This document shows, piece by piece, positions 33,042 through 42,267 of a stretch of 64,000 nucleotides of DNA. Position 1 is the first letter of the stretch. Every line of letters starts with the position of its first letter. Under the pieces are notes generated by a model. That model searched no databases. It was not told the origin of the DNA and saw only the letters and a list, made by a program, of their open reading frames with translations. The position numbers and the translations under genes were made by a program. Origin of the DNA: Desulfobaculum sp044987625 (lineage in GTDB: Bacteria; Desulfobacterota; Desulfovibrionia; Desulfovibrionales; Desulfovibrionaceae); assembly GCF_044987625.1 (NCBI RefSeq), contig NZ_JBJDSB010000003.1, positions 335,730 to 399,729 of the forward strand. Direction: 5' to 3'.

Positions 33042-34013
33042 CTAGGCTCTGGGGTGCTGGATGAGGGGGGCGGCCTTGGCCGGGCCCATTTCCTCAATGT
33101 AGGGGCGGATACAGTTGCGCCCGGCGGCTTTGGCGGCGTAGAGCGCTTTGTCCGCCCGCGCAAGAAGGTCGGGCAGGGAGTCGTGCACGGATGTGATGGT
33201 GGCAACACCAATGCTTGCAGTGGCCCCCACGCGTTGGCCGTTGTGCGAGACGGAAATATACTCCAGCGTCGCCCGCACGCGCTCAGCAGAGTGGAGCGCC
33301 ATCTCCAGGTCGGCCTCAACAAGAACGGCCGCGAATTCCTCGCCGCCAATGCGCCCGAAGATGTCGTGCTCGCGCAGGTTTTCTTCACAGGAGCGGGCAA
33401 TGGAGCGCAGAATTTCGTCCCCGGCAAGGTGGCCGTAGGTGTCGTTGACGCGTTTGAAGTGGTCCACGTCCAGCATCAGCACGGCAAGGGGGCGGTGGAA
33501 GCGGATGGCGCGGTCTACCTCGGCCGAGGCGCGGGAGAGAAAGAAGCGGCGGTTGTGGATGCCGGTGAGGGAGTCCGTATGCGCCATGTGGGAGAGGGAC
33601 TCCACCTGCTGGCGCTTTTCCGTCACGTCCACGACGGTCATAAGGATATGCTCGTCCGGCAGGGTGTTCAGTCGAAATTCCAGATTCTTCACACTGCCAT
33701 CGGCAACCCGGGCGCGCAGTTCACGCACCACGTGTCCGGGGGTGGAGATGTCGGTAAGCCACTTTTCGTGCAGGTTTCGGCGCGTGGCTTGGTCCGGGTA
33801 GAGGCGTTTGGTTCGTTCGCCAGCGTCGGCGATTTTGGTCCATGCGTAGCCGGTTATCCGCTCGTAGGACGAGTTGGCCCAGAGAATATTGGCCGACATG
33901 TCCATGATGCAGACGCCAAGAGGCAGCTCTTGGAGAAAACGAAACATGTCGGTTGTAGTAAGGTGCTGAAATCCCTCTGGTATTTCAGTGATGGGCTGGC
34001 ATGGATGCGTCAT
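33042..34013 (-). CDS. PAS-GGDEF diguanylate cyclase
   Basis: A 323-residue cytoplasmic protein. Residues about 20-140 form a PAS domain (LPLGVCIMDMSANILWANSS, ERITGY) plus PAC-like end. Residues about 150-310 form a GGDEF domain: DSLTGIHNRRFFLSRASAEV, LDVDHFKRVNDTYGH and the active motif G-R-I-G-G-E-E-F. An R-x2-D inhibitory site (REHD) lies five residues before the motif, so product inhibition by c-di-GMP is likely. It should make c-di-GMP from two GTP in response to a PAS signal. GGAG precedes the ATG by 5 bases. No membrane segment. Confidence 0.93.
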   Translation of the reverse strand: MTHPCQPITEIPEGFQHLTTTDMFRFLQELPLGVCIMDMSANILWANSSYERITGYAWTKIADAGERTKRLYPDQATRRNLHEKWLTDISTPGHVVRELRARVADGSVKNLEFRLNTLPDEHILMTVVDVTEKRQQVESLSHMAHTDSLTGIHNRRFFLSRASAEVDRAIRFHRPLAVLMLDVDHFKRVNDTYGHLAGDEILRSIARSCEENLREHDIFGRIGGEEFAAVLVEADLEMALHSAERVRATLEYISVSHNGQRVGATASIGVATITSVHDSLPDLLARADKALYAAKAAGRNCIRPYIEEMGPAKAAPLIQHPRA

Positions 34014-34071
34014 GGATGCTCCGGAGAAGGTGTGGCGCGTAACGTGGCTTTAACAAACACAGAATACCATT

Positions 34072-35322
34072 CTATGCAAGTTTTTCCGGAGTTGCGGACG
34101 CGTTTTGCACCGTGGTGACACTGGCCGCGATGCGGGTAAGAGCGTTCTGTATCATGCTGCGGGGGCTGGCAAGGTTCATCCGTTCAAAGCCAGAACCCTC
34201 TTTGCCAAAGATGTATCCGTCGTCCAAAAAGACCCGTGCATCCTCAAGCATCAACCGCTTGAGCGCAAGGTCGTCCAGGCCGAGACTGCGGAAATCCATC
34301 CACGCCAGATACGTGGCCTCGGGCAGGCGCATGCGCGCGGCGGGGATATTCTGGGCGAGGAAGTCGCGCACGAAGAGCATGCTGCCTTCGATGTACTCCA
34401 GCAACTGGTCCAGCCAGTCTTCGCAGTGGTCGTAGGCCGCCTGACAGGCCACCATGCCAAGGGGGTTGGGGTCGTGCATGCCGTTGGCGGCGAGGGTGGT
34501 GCGGAAGGCTTTGCGGCGATCGGCGTCCGGCACAAAAATGTTGGAGGTTTGCAGACCCGCAAGGTTGAAGGTTTTGCTCGGGGCCGTGCAGATGACCGCG
34601 TCGGCCAGCAGGTGCTGGGGCATGGTGGCGTAGGAGGTGTGGCGGGTGCCAAACAGCGTCAGGTCGCAGTGAATTTCATCCGAGATGACGGTGACGCCGT
34701 TGTCGTGGCAAATTTCGCCAAAGGTGCACAGCTCCTCGGCCGTCCACGCGCGACCAACGGGGTTGTGCGGGTTGCAGAGGATGGCGCAGGTGACGTCCGG
34801 CTGGGCGGCGAGCTGTTTCAGGCCGTCAAAGTCCATGCGGTAGTGGCCATCCTCTTCACGCAGGGGATTGCGTACAATCCGTCGCCCTGTGGTCTCCGTA
34901 GCGCTGAAGAAAGGATAATAGACCGGCGGCTGGACGATGACGCCCTCGCCGGGGGTGGTAAAGGTCTGCACCAGCCAGTGGAGGGCGGGGACAATGCCGG
35001 GTGTGGGGACGATGGTCTCCGGCCGGGCGGCCCAGCCGTGGCGGCGCTGCATCCAGCGGCAGACGCTTTTCAGGTAGTCCTGCGTGGCGAGGGTGTAGCC
35101 GAACACGCCGTGGCTGACACGCTGCATCAGGGCGTCGGTAATGGCCTGCGGCGCGCGGAAGTCCATGTCCGCCACCCACAGGGGCAGAAGGGCGTCGTCT
35201 CCGAAGCAGTCGTCGCAGACGCGCATGGTGTCGAGGTTTTCCCCGGAGGGGACAAGCTGCCATTTGACGGAGCCAGTGCCTTTGCGGTCGATGGGCGTGT
35301 CGAAGTCGTAGCGCGTGTTCAT
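34072..35322 (-). CDS. PatB/MalY-type C-S lyase (PLP aminotransferase class I/II)
   Basis: A 416-residue PLP enzyme beginning MNTRYDFDTPIDRKGTGSVK, as in MalY/PatB cystathionine beta-lyases. DDALLPLWVADMDFRAP is the N-terminal landmark, LCNPHNPVGRAWTAEEL binds the cofactor region, and the Schiff-base Lys is in CTAPSKTFNLAGLQ. Such enzymes cleave cystathionine or cysteine to give homocysteine or sulfide. The start at 35322 is taken because the frame upstream to 35472 overlaps the thioredoxin gene and looks non-coding. It lies about 95 bases after the thioredoxin-like gene in the same direction. Confidence 0.9.
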   Translation of the reverse strand: MNTRYDFDTPIDRKGTGSVKWQLVPSGENLDTMRVCDDCFGDDALLPLWVADMDFRAPQAITDALMQRVSHGVFGYTLATQDYLKSVCRWMQRRHGWAARPETIVPTPGIVPALHWLVQTFTTPGEGVIVQPPVYYPFFSATETTGRRIVRNPLREEDGHYRMDFDGLKQLAAQPDVTCAILCNPHNPVGRAWTAEELCTFGEICHDNGVTVISDEIHCDLTLFGTRHTSYATMPQHLLADAVICTAPSKTFNLAGLQTSNIFVPDADRRKAFRTTLAANGMHDPNPLGMVACQAAYDHCEDWLDQLLEYIEGSMLFVRDFLAQNIPAARMRLPEATYLAWMDFRSLGLDDLALKRLMLEDARVFLDDGYIFGKEGSGFERMNLASPRSMIQNALTRIAASVTTVQNASATPEKLA

Positions 35323-35416
35323 TGTGGTGTCTCGTCGCGTGGAGGTGATGCCGCGCAAGCACTGTGTGCGGCGTAACGCCGCGATGATAGACACCTTGCC
35401 CGTATGGCGCAAGGGT

Positions 35417-35860
35417 TCAGGCCAGCCGCGCGGCCCAGGTGGCCAGCTCCTCGGCGTCCACTGCGCCGGCAATTCTGCTCAGCTCCCTGCCGCCGCGGAA
35501 AAGCACCGTGGTGGGGATGGAGTCGATGCGGTAGTGCGCGGCAAGGCCTTCCTCGGCCTGTGTGTCCACAGCGGCGGTGAGCATGTAGGGCGCGAGTAGC
35601 GTTGCCACGCGGTCGAATTCAGGAACCATGCGGCGGCTGTGCGGGCACCACGGCGCGCGGAAGTTGACAAGAACGGGTAGGGAGTTGCGCAGGGCGTAGC
35701 GGGGAAAGCTCTCCCAGCGCAGGGCGACGGGACGTGCCGGAATGAGAGGGGCGCCGCACTTGCCGCACACGGGAGCGCGACCAAGGCGCTGAGGGTCCGC
35801 ATTGTTGCGGGTCATGCAGGCGGGGCATGGTATGGTCACGGTGGCGTTGGTGGTGCTCAT
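35417..35860 (-). CDS. TrxC-like thioredoxin with zinc-finger N-terminus and altered CPHS active site
   Basis: A 147-residue protein. The N-terminus has two C-x2-C pairs (IPCPACMTRN and APVCGKCGAP), as in thioredoxin 2. The thioredoxin fold follows: LPVLVNFRAPWCPHSRRMVP, then the cis-Pro region RIDSIPTTVLFRGG. The usual W-C-G-P-C reads W-C-P-H-S, so only the N-terminal active-site Cys is kept. That would suit a monothiol, glutaredoxin-like or binding role rather than a normal disulfide reductase. AAAAGGAG stands 8 bases before the ATG at 35860. The neighbouring PatB-like lyase suggests a link with sulfur amino-acid metabolism. Confidence 0.88.
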   Translation of the reverse strand: MSTTNATVTIPCPACMTRNNADPQRLGRAPVCGKCGAPLIPARPVALRWESFPRYALRNSLPVLVNFRAPWCPHSRRMVPEFDRVATLLAPYMLTAAVDTQAEEGLAAHYRIDSIPTTVLFRGGRELSRIAGAVDAEELATWAARLA

Positions 35861-36382
35861 GGCATGCACTCCTTTTCTATGGAGATAGGCATTGGCTATG
35901 CGGCTGGCAAGCGTCGGTCTTTTGCCAAAAAACCGAGTGAGCACCCGGTTTTTAACGTAGTGGCGCGCCGTTTTGTCTGTAGTAGTCCGACCAAGGTGCT
36001 GGGATTACCGTTGTTGCAGGCGCACATTCTTTGTGGGTGGAAAATATGACTGGTGAAAAATTTGGTAAATTCGTTGCCAAGATGTTTTTGCAGTTGTAGT
36101 GTTTTTCTGTCGCGTAGAAAGTGCATGTGAATGTTTTTTCACTGCATGTCGCCCCGCCGACGGACGCCACGTCTTCCGGGCGATATATACACGATGCGCA
36201 TGCGGCAAAAAAAGCATGCACAAGGACGTGGCAGGGTGCAAAAAAGCGCACTGTGGCGAGTGTGGAGCCGGCCGGGGCATGTTGTGCAAGGCCGCGCGCC
36301 ACGACAGAACGATAATCCGGCACCATGGTGGTGTCAGTAGCGCTTTGGCGGTGCCGTACCGAGGCGGTCGGTACGGCAATAC
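35861..36382. other. Intergenic region, AT-richer in its left half
   Basis: About 520 bases with no supportable gene. Bases about 35990-36160 are notably AT-richer than the surroundings and could hold the promoter of the thioredoxin gene. Several short frames exist but have no ribosome-binding site. Confidence 0.5.
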
Positions 36383-36420
36383 AAGAGCGGGGTTGCGACT
36401 TATGTCGCAACCCCGCTCTT
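36383..36420 (-). terminator. 17-bp perfect hairpin, probable terminator of the minus-strand gene at 36498
   Basis: AAGAGCGGGGTTGCGAC (36383-36399) pairs perfectly with GTCGCAACCCCGCTCTT (36404-36420) over a TTAT loop. On the minus strand it is followed by GTATTG, and it lies 78 bases after the stop of the minus gene. A bidirectional role is possible. Confidence 0.7.
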
Positions 36421-36497
36421 CGTTGTGGCAGATATGAATGTGGGCGGCATGTCCACAGCGCGGTGCGCGCCGCGCTGTGGAGCACCGGAAAAGGCGT

Positions 36498-36887
36498 TTA
36501 GCTGAGTGTGATGGTCAGCGGTACGGCGTGAAGGCCGGGCGAAATCTCGCGGGTGGAGCCGATGGTCCACTCTGCGGTTTCGGGGCTGTGGCCTGCGGCC
36601 TCAGCAATGTCCTGCGCCACCTGCGCTGCGTTGATAACAGGGTGGCGGGAGAAAACCTGCGGCAGGCCGTAGGTCAGATTGCAGGCAAGGCACCGGCCCG
36701 GGCGCTGTGCTAGCTGGAATTCAAAGTCAAAGATGCCGTTGTGCTCGCCGCAGAAATGCAGGCGGATGTCGTAGGCGCCTTCACTGCTGTCGCCGAAGAG
36801 CGCCTCGAAAAACGCATCGGTCTTTTCGGGCGGAAAGATGGCCCTCAGCCGTTCTTCGTTAAAAACTGTCGTGTATTCGGTCTGCAT
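36498..36887 (-). CDS. Conserved hypothetical protein
   Basis: A 129-residue soluble protein beginning MQTEYTTVFNEERLRAIFPP. Distinct segments are DAFFEALFGDSSEGAYDIRL, QRPGRCLACNLTYGLPQVFS and GLHAVPLTITL. I associate this sequence type with Desulfovibrio genomes, where I recall copies being misannotated as a homeobox protein. A C-x2-C in RCLACNL may matter. The start at 36887 removes an upstream stretch without a good ribosome-binding site. Function unknown. Confidence 0.75.
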   Translation of the reverse strand: MQTEYTTVFNEERLRAIFPPEKTDAFFEALFGDSSEGAYDIRLHFCGEHNGIFDFEFQLAQRPGRCLACNLTYGLPQVFSRHPVINAAQVAQDIAEAAGHSPETAEWTIGSTREISPGLHAVPLTITLS

Positions 36888-37351
36888 AGCCTTTGCACCA
36901 AAGTGGTTGAACGATACTGGGACTGCCGGAGACGAGGCGCCGCGCGGCAGTCGTGTTGAAAAGCTAGCCCCCGCTACCACGGATGCCGCATGGCGGCAAG
37001 TGTGCGTGGGAAGGGTGCGTGGGAAGGGTGCGGGCAGTGGCGTGCGGCTCAGCCGGAGCCGCGTGGTGACGCCCGAGGTGCCCCCGAATGGAGGCCATAG
37101 GCAAAATGCGCCTCCCCACAGGGGCTGCGCCGCGGCGCGCTTGACCCGCTTTGCGTCGGGGGGAGGGAAGTTGGTGCGATGTCTGCTGATTTTCTGGACA
37201 TATTCTCCAAGTTCATGTTTAGTGTTGGTGGGGTGTCATCGCCGTGTAACTCTCATGATACATGGCTGTAACGTGTAGCGTTTTTGTCATGCTGGCCTTT
37301 GAGCGGTGTTGAGGTTGAGGGGAGTCGGAAACCATATGAAGGACAGGGGGC
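36888..37351. other. Divergent intergenic region before the CotH cluster
   Basis: About 460 bases. It must hold the promoter of the large CotH-like gene, but no good consensus is seen. Short AT-richer stretches occur near 37180-37270. No RNA gene or repeat is recognised. Confidence 0.5.
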
Positions 37352-40300
37352 GTGGTGAGGTTGTCCGTTTTGCATATGGCTGGTGTATTCTGTGCTGTAT
37401 TCTGTATGGTTCTGGCACTTTGTGGATGCCGCCAAGAGCTGCCGCAGAATATACTGCGTAATGGCTCCTTTGAGCAGGGCCTGGAAGGGTGGACCCTTCA
37501 GCGCGGGGTGTCGCCGAAATTTGCGCGGTTCCATCCCGATGACTCGGTTGGCGTTACTTCTCGCCCCATTACGTTCCGTTTGCGCCCACGCTTCTACGAC
37601 CGTCCCATCACATTCGGCTACCGTCTTGACCAGATGGACGGGAACCTCGCCAAGCTGACCTGCCGGTTTAAAATTCAAACCAAGGACGACCGTGATGTCA
37701 TGGTTTCCTATGTCCTGTATGGGGCGGGGGACTATTGGGCCAACGAAAATACCTACGCCCATGATCATCTGTTTATAACCCATGTGACGAATGGGACGCT
37801 CCATGAAGACCGTGAACTGCGCGTTGAGAGCCTGACGCAGGTGATTGAAACGTTTTTGGTGGAGCATCCGGAGATTGATTTCACCTTCACCGGCATCAAA
37901 AGCGCCACGTGTAGCATAGAGATTTGGTCCGAACGCGGCGAGGAGCCGCTTCGCGCGGTGTTGACGGGCCTGAAGCGGTACATGGGACCGGTGTGGCGTG
38001 AGGTTGCCAGCAAGGTCATGGATACCAGCATTATTACTCTGGACGCGATGGCCTCACCGGAGGATCCGCTCATTAAGCGCTTCATCTTTAAGCCATCGGA
38101 TGGAGAGCGATGCTACAACGCCCATATTTTGACGGCGCGGTGCTTTCAAAAAGTGCAAACCACACCGGGACAGCGTTATCTGCTGGTCTTCGATACCAAG
38201 AATCTGCTGGGGACAACCGGGCCGTATATTGAAGTGCGCGGCGAAGACGAGCGCCGCATTGCCCACCGCAAGGTGAGCCTCGCCATTGCCCAGAACGATT
38301 GGGTACGGAGCGGGCTGGTCTTTACCAGTCCCGGCGGGACGGTGAGCGTGGGGATGCCCAATACGCGCGCCTTTAAGCATCAGTACGTGTACGCCAATTT
38401 TTTTGACAATATGGCGCTGTATCCGGTGACGGACGACACGCTTCCTTTGCTGCTTGAGCGCGAGGGCCTCCAGATGCAGGAGGACGGCGCGGTTACGGAG
38501 CGCCCCCTGTTGATGGACGAGGTGTACACCGCCGAGGAGATGCGCACCATGCAGGAGGAAGCCGCAGCCCTTGGTATTCCCGTCTACGCCATCACCGTGG
38601 ACCTGCCAGAGCTGTGGCGGCCCGAAAACATCCTCGAATGGCGTGGTGACGCCCCGTACAAGATGCTCCCCGGCTACCGGAATATGCAGTCGGCAAAGCT
38701 GTCCGTTGATGGCTCCGCGCCTGTGGACATCCGTATGAAGACGCGCGGGTTTGGCGTGGGGCACCATTTTGCACGTACCAAGTCGTGGCGCATCAACTTC
38801 GCCAAGCGCCACCGGGTGGACCTTATCCGTCCCGTGTGCCGCTCCTTCATTGGAGAGGCATGGGCGCAGCGCGTTGCGCAGGGCATGGGGCTGACTCCTT
38901 TGCAAAATGATTTTGTTTACCTCATCATCAACGGCAGGCCGCAGGGGTTGATGTGGCGTATTGACAGGTCCAGCAAAAGTCTGGAGCTGGCGGGCAAGCC
39001 CGATGGCAGTGTTTCGGACCTGACGGCAAGCCTGAGCAAAGACCCGAAAGCGGAGCTGACCTACGTGGGCGAGCCGTTTCCGCTGGAAGAGGTTGTGTCC
39101 GTGGATATTAAGCCCTCCAAATCCTTCCGCAAGCGCTATCCCACGGAGCATATTGTGGGCGCGTTCAGCCAGATGCTGGAGGCGGATGACTACGGCGCCT
39201 TCTCGCAGTATTTCGAGCCGGACAACATCATTGACCTCGACGTGCTCTCCAACATCCTGTCCAGTTGTCACATCGACTGGATGCATAATGACGTGCTGTT
39301 CTGGAACACGGCGTGTGGGCGGTTCGAGATGCTTCCCTATGATGTGCGCATCCAGAATATTGCCCATTCCCGCATGTTCATCCGCCACAACCCATTTATG
39401 GATTTTGTCTGTCTGCGGCCCGAAAATTACGCCGTCAAGATGCGCCGGATTTGGGAGCGCGTGTCGTCGGAAGCCTTTGTGCAGCGTTCTCTTGCCACGC
39501 TGGATACGCTGTACCAGCAGACGGAACGTGCCCATAAGGCGTCCGTAACGTACGGCTACCATGGTCGCATGTTCCAAAAGCAAGGCAAGCTCGCGTCAAC
39601 CTATGCGACCCAACGGAACCGCTTTGCGGACCGTGTCGAGTGCCTCAGGCGCTTCACCCAGCGCACCGATGCCTACCGGGCCACATGGCAACGGCTCTCC
39701 GGCGGCCCACCGTGGCGTTATCTGCTGGTTGTGGAGCCGCGTGGGGAGTTGGAGCTTCCCGAGTTTTCGCGCGTGAACCTGTACTATCAGGATGCGCTGT
39801 TGCTGGCCGAGGATGCCGCCATGAGCCCCGCCCGCGTGGACGAGATTGCCCTTGCGGTGGAGGTTCCCTTCACCGTGCGCGACGCGGCGACGGGGGCGGC
39901 CCTTACCGGCGCGAATAGCCAAGATGCACGTCCTGACACGTTGCTACTGCCGGATTTCTACAGGCAGTTCGCCAGCGTGGTGATGTGGCGCTTTCAGTAC
40001 GAGGCCATGCTCCGCGCCGTGACTGCGCCGCAGGATGCCGACTTTGTGGCTGACAGCTACACCCGGAAGAAATTCCCATATTATCCGCGTCCGGTGACCT
40101 TCCTCTATGTCCTCAAGGATGGCGTACGGAAGGATGCGCGCCGCTACAGACGCTTGATGCGCGTTTTGGAACGCTACGGCGTTCTTGCGCCGCGCAGGCG
40201 CGCGTTTGTCATTGAGGCGGATTCGCCCGTGCGCCGCGCGGACGTCCGCCTTGCCTTGCGCAGTTCCACCACGGGCGAGGCAGTGCCCTGCGCCGTTACG

Positions 40301-41572
40301 TCTGCCAAGCGGCGTGAACGTGTGCGCGATTTTGCCGTTGTGGTGAATGCGCAGGCCGAGGCGCAGCGCATTCAGCGCGCGCGGGAGCGGTACCGCATGC
40401 CCTTTGCCCATTATCGGGACATCTTCCGTACGGCGGAATCCTTTGTGGCGCGGTATCCGCAGTTTATGGCCGGGGCGGATGGTGCGGTGGTGCTTCCCGA
40501 AGGCCAACATACCCTTGAGGGGACCATCGTTGTGCCACAGGGGGTGACGCTGCGCATTGCCCCCGGCGCAGATGTGCGGATGACGCCCAAGTCGTCCCTT
40601 GTGTGTTACGGCCCCGTTCAAGCTCTCGGCACACCGGAAAAGCCTATCGTTGTGGACCGGGCGTTTATGGGGCGGCCGTGGGGATCGTTTGCCGTGTTGC
40701 GGACGTCGCGCGCGGACTTTGCCCATTGCGTGTTCCGTGGCGGCACCGAGGCGTACGCCAATGGCGCGTACTTTTCAGGCATGGTTGCCGTGCACTACGC
40801 GGATGCCAGCTTCCGGCACTGCACCTTTGAAAGCGCCAGCGAGGGTGGCGGTGATGACAGTCTGAACGTGAAGTACGGCCACGCGGTTATTGAGCACTGC
40901 TCCTTTGCCGAAAACGGCGCGGACGCCGTGGACCTTGACCTTGTCACGCGCGACTCTCGCATTGAGGACTGCCGCTTTACGGCTAATGCCAACGATGGTG
41001 TGGACATCTCAGGCTCACGCGTGGATGTGGTGCGGTGCACCTTTACGGACCATGGAGACAAGAGCGTCAGCGCTGGGGAGCGCTCCACGTTGCGGGTGGT
41101 GGACTGCGTGATGCAGCGGAGCGTGCAGGGCGTTACGGCCAAGGACCTCAGCCGCGTGCTTGTACGCGGAACGCGCATAGAGCAGTGCAAGACCGGCGTC
41201 ACGGCCTATCAGAAAAAAGCCATCTTCGGCGGCGGGACGGTGGTGCTCAAGGAGTGCGCGCTGTCCGGCAATACCATGGACATTGGCGTGCAGGACTATG
41301 AGCAGGACAGGGCGCTTCCGTCCGCCGTCTACGCGGTGGGGACGGACTTTCGCACGCGGGGTAAGAGCATCTCGCAGGTGGTCCGCATGCCCAAGAAACA
41401 GCTGAGCAAGAAAAAATTCATTCTGGCCCATGCGGAGGGCACCCTTGGGGAGTTTGGCTACCGGTTTGCCACACTGACGGATGCCAAGAACGTTTTTGTC
41501 GCGGACTCGGTTGGCGATGTGCCGCACATTGGAGATTTGATCGTCTCCGCAGCAGGGGAGGGCGCGCCATGA
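37352..41572 (+). CDS. Giant CotH kinase-like lipoprotein with C-terminal beta-helix
   Basis: A 1406-residue exported protein. The signal peptide (MAGVFCAVFCMVLALCGC) ends at a plausible lipobox Cys. Residues about 30-220 resemble a carbohydrate-binding-type jelly roll (NILRNGSFEQGLEGWTLQRG). Residues about 400-760 are CotH-like: DIRMKTRGFGVGHHFARTKS, W-R-I-N-F, CHIDWMHNDVLFWN and GRFEMLPYDVRIQN. Residues about 1040-1340 look like a right-handed parallel beta-helix (GQHTLEGTIVVPQGVTLRIA, and repeated D-C-x-F / H-C-x-F rungs). CotH proteins are atypical kinases. The start GTG 37352 has AAGGA 8 bases upstream; 37355 is possible. It overlaps the VTC gene by 4 bases. Confidence 0.85.
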   Translation: MVRLSVLHMAGVFCAVFCMVLALCGCRQELPQNILRNGSFEQGLEGWTLQRGVSPKFARFHPDDSVGVTSRPITFRLRPRFYDRPITFGYRLDQMDGNLAKLTCRFKIQTKDDRDVMVSYVLYGAGDYWANENTYAHDHLFITHVTNGTLHEDRELRVESLTQVIETFLVEHPEIDFTFTGIKSATCSIEIWSERGEEPLRAVLTGLKRYMGPVWREVASKVMDTSIITLDAMASPEDPLIKRFIFKPSDGERCYNAHILTARCFQKVQTTPGQRYLLVFDTKNLLGTTGPYIEVRGEDERRIAHRKVSLAIAQNDWVRSGLVFTSPGGTVSVGMPNTRAFKHQYVYANFFDNMALYPVTDDTLPLLLEREGLQMQEDGAVTERPLLMDEVYTAEEMRTMQEEAAALGIPVYAITVDLPELWRPENILEWRGDAPYKMLPGYRNMQSAKLSVDGSAPVDIRMKTRGFGVGHHFARTKSWRINFAKRHRVDLIRPVCRSFIGEAWAQRVAQGMGLTPLQNDFVYLIINGRPQGLMWRIDRSSKSLELAGKPDGSVSDLTASLSKDPKAELTYVGEPFPLEEVVSVDIKPSKSFRKRYPTEHIVGAFSQMLEADDYGAFSQYFEPDNIIDLDVLSNILSSCHIDWMHNDVLFWNTACGRFEMLPYDVRIQNIAHSRMFIRHNPFMDFVCLRPENYAVKMRRIWERVSSEAFVQRSLATLDTLYQQTERAHKASVTYGYHGRMFQKQGKLASTYATQRNRFADRVECLRRFTQRTDAYRATWQRLSGGPPWRYLLVVEPRGELELPEFSRVNLYYQDALLLAEDAAMSPARVDEIALAVEVPFTVRDAATGAALTGANSQDARPDTLLLPDFYRQFASVVMWRFQYEAMLRAVTAPQDADFVADSYTRKKFPYYPRPVTFLYVLKDGVRKDARRYRRLMRVLERYGVLAPRRRAFVIEADSPVRRADVRLALRSSTTGEAVPCAVTSAKRRERVRDFAVVVNAQAEAQRIQRARERYRMPFAHYRDIFRTAESFVARYPQFMAGADGAVVLPEGQHTLEGTIVVPQGVTLRIAPGADVRMTPKSSLVCYGPVQALGTPEKPIVVDRAFMGRPWGSFAVLRTSRADFAHCVFRGGTEAYANGAYFSGMVAVHYADASFRHCTFESASEGGGDDSLNVKYGHAVIEHCSFAENGADAVDLDLVTRDSRIEDCRFTANANDGVDISGSRVDVVRCTFTDHGDKSVSAGERSTLRVVDCVMQRSVQGVTAKDLSRVLVRGTRIEQCKTGVTAYQKKAIFGGGTVVLKECALSGNTMDIGVQDYEQDRALPSAVYAVGTDFRTRGKSISQVVRMPKKQLSKKKFILAHAEGTLGEFGYRFATLTDAKNVFVADSVGDVPHIGDLIVSAAGEGAP

Positions 41573-42258
41573 TTGAACGCATAGAGTACAAGTATTTTGT
41601 GGCGCGCTGGAAGTCCGCGTCCCTGCTGAACGATGTGTTCCCGTTTTGCGTGCCGGACCCGCATGCGGCGGAGGACGACTGCACCTATCATGTGGCGTCC
41701 GTCTATTTTGATGACATGGAAATGCGGGCCTACCACCAGAAGCTGAGCGGGCAGACGCGCCGGACCAAAGTGCGGGTACGCTTTTACCCTCGCTGCGAGA
41801 ACTCGCCGTACTTTTTGGAGTTTAAGCAAAAGGTGGGGGACAGGGTGTACAAGGACAAGGCCAGTGTTGCCCCGGACATGGTCTTTGCCACCAAAACCTG
41901 CACCCTGTCGGGCGAAACCCTCAGCGACAATGTTGCCATCCTTGCCCGGTATTCCGGCCTCAAGCCTGTGTTGCGCATTGATTACGAGCGCGTTGCTCTG
42001 ACTTCGCGCACGGACTCGCGCGTGCGCATTACCCTGGACCGCAACGTGCGCTGCGCGCGCATCACGGGGGACGAAATGCCAGAACCCCGCCGCCCGGTCC
42101 TGCCGGATGACGTGGCGGTGCTTGAAATCAAGGCGCCTTCGTACATGCCGTTTTTCGCCACACGCGTGGTGGAGAAATACCGCCTGCAACGCCGCGCCAT
42201 CAGCAAGTATGGCAGCGCTGTGCAGAACCTTGCCGTCAACAGTTCCTTTGTCTTTTAA
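41569..42258 (+). CDS. VTC-domain (polyphosphate polymerase-like) protein
   Basis: A 229-residue cytoplasmic protein with the VTC tunnel-fold landmarks: MIERIEYKYFVARWK, ASVYFDDMEM, RRTKVRVRFYPR, YFLEFKQKVGDRVYKDKA, LKPVLRIDYERVAL, RITLDRNVRC and VAVLEIKAPS. The basic strands and the Glu of E-F-K and E-I-K correspond to the nucleotide- and metal-binding residues of yeast Vtc4, which makes polyphosphate from ATP. It is translationally coupled to the CotH gene (ATGA overlap) and followed after 9 bases by DUF4956. Polymerase activity is likely by homology, not shown. Confidence 0.9.
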   Translation: MIERIEYKYFVARWKSASLLNDVFPFCVPDPHAAEDDCTYHVASVYFDDMEMRAYHQKLSGQTRRTKVRVRFYPRCENSPYFLEFKQKVGDRVYKDKASVAPDMVFATKTCTLSGETLSDNVAILARYSGLKPVLRIDYERVALTSRTDSRVRITLDRNVRCARITGDEMPEPRRPVLPDDVAVLEIKAPSYMPFFATRVVEKYRLQRRAISKYGSAVQNLAVNSSFVF

Positions 42259-42267
42259 GGAGAGGTT

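Noticed and set aside
36130..36420. Possible non-coding RNA ending in the 17-bp hairpin
   Set aside because: No known RNA consensus was seen, and the hairpin is well placed as terminator of the minus-strand gene at 36498.
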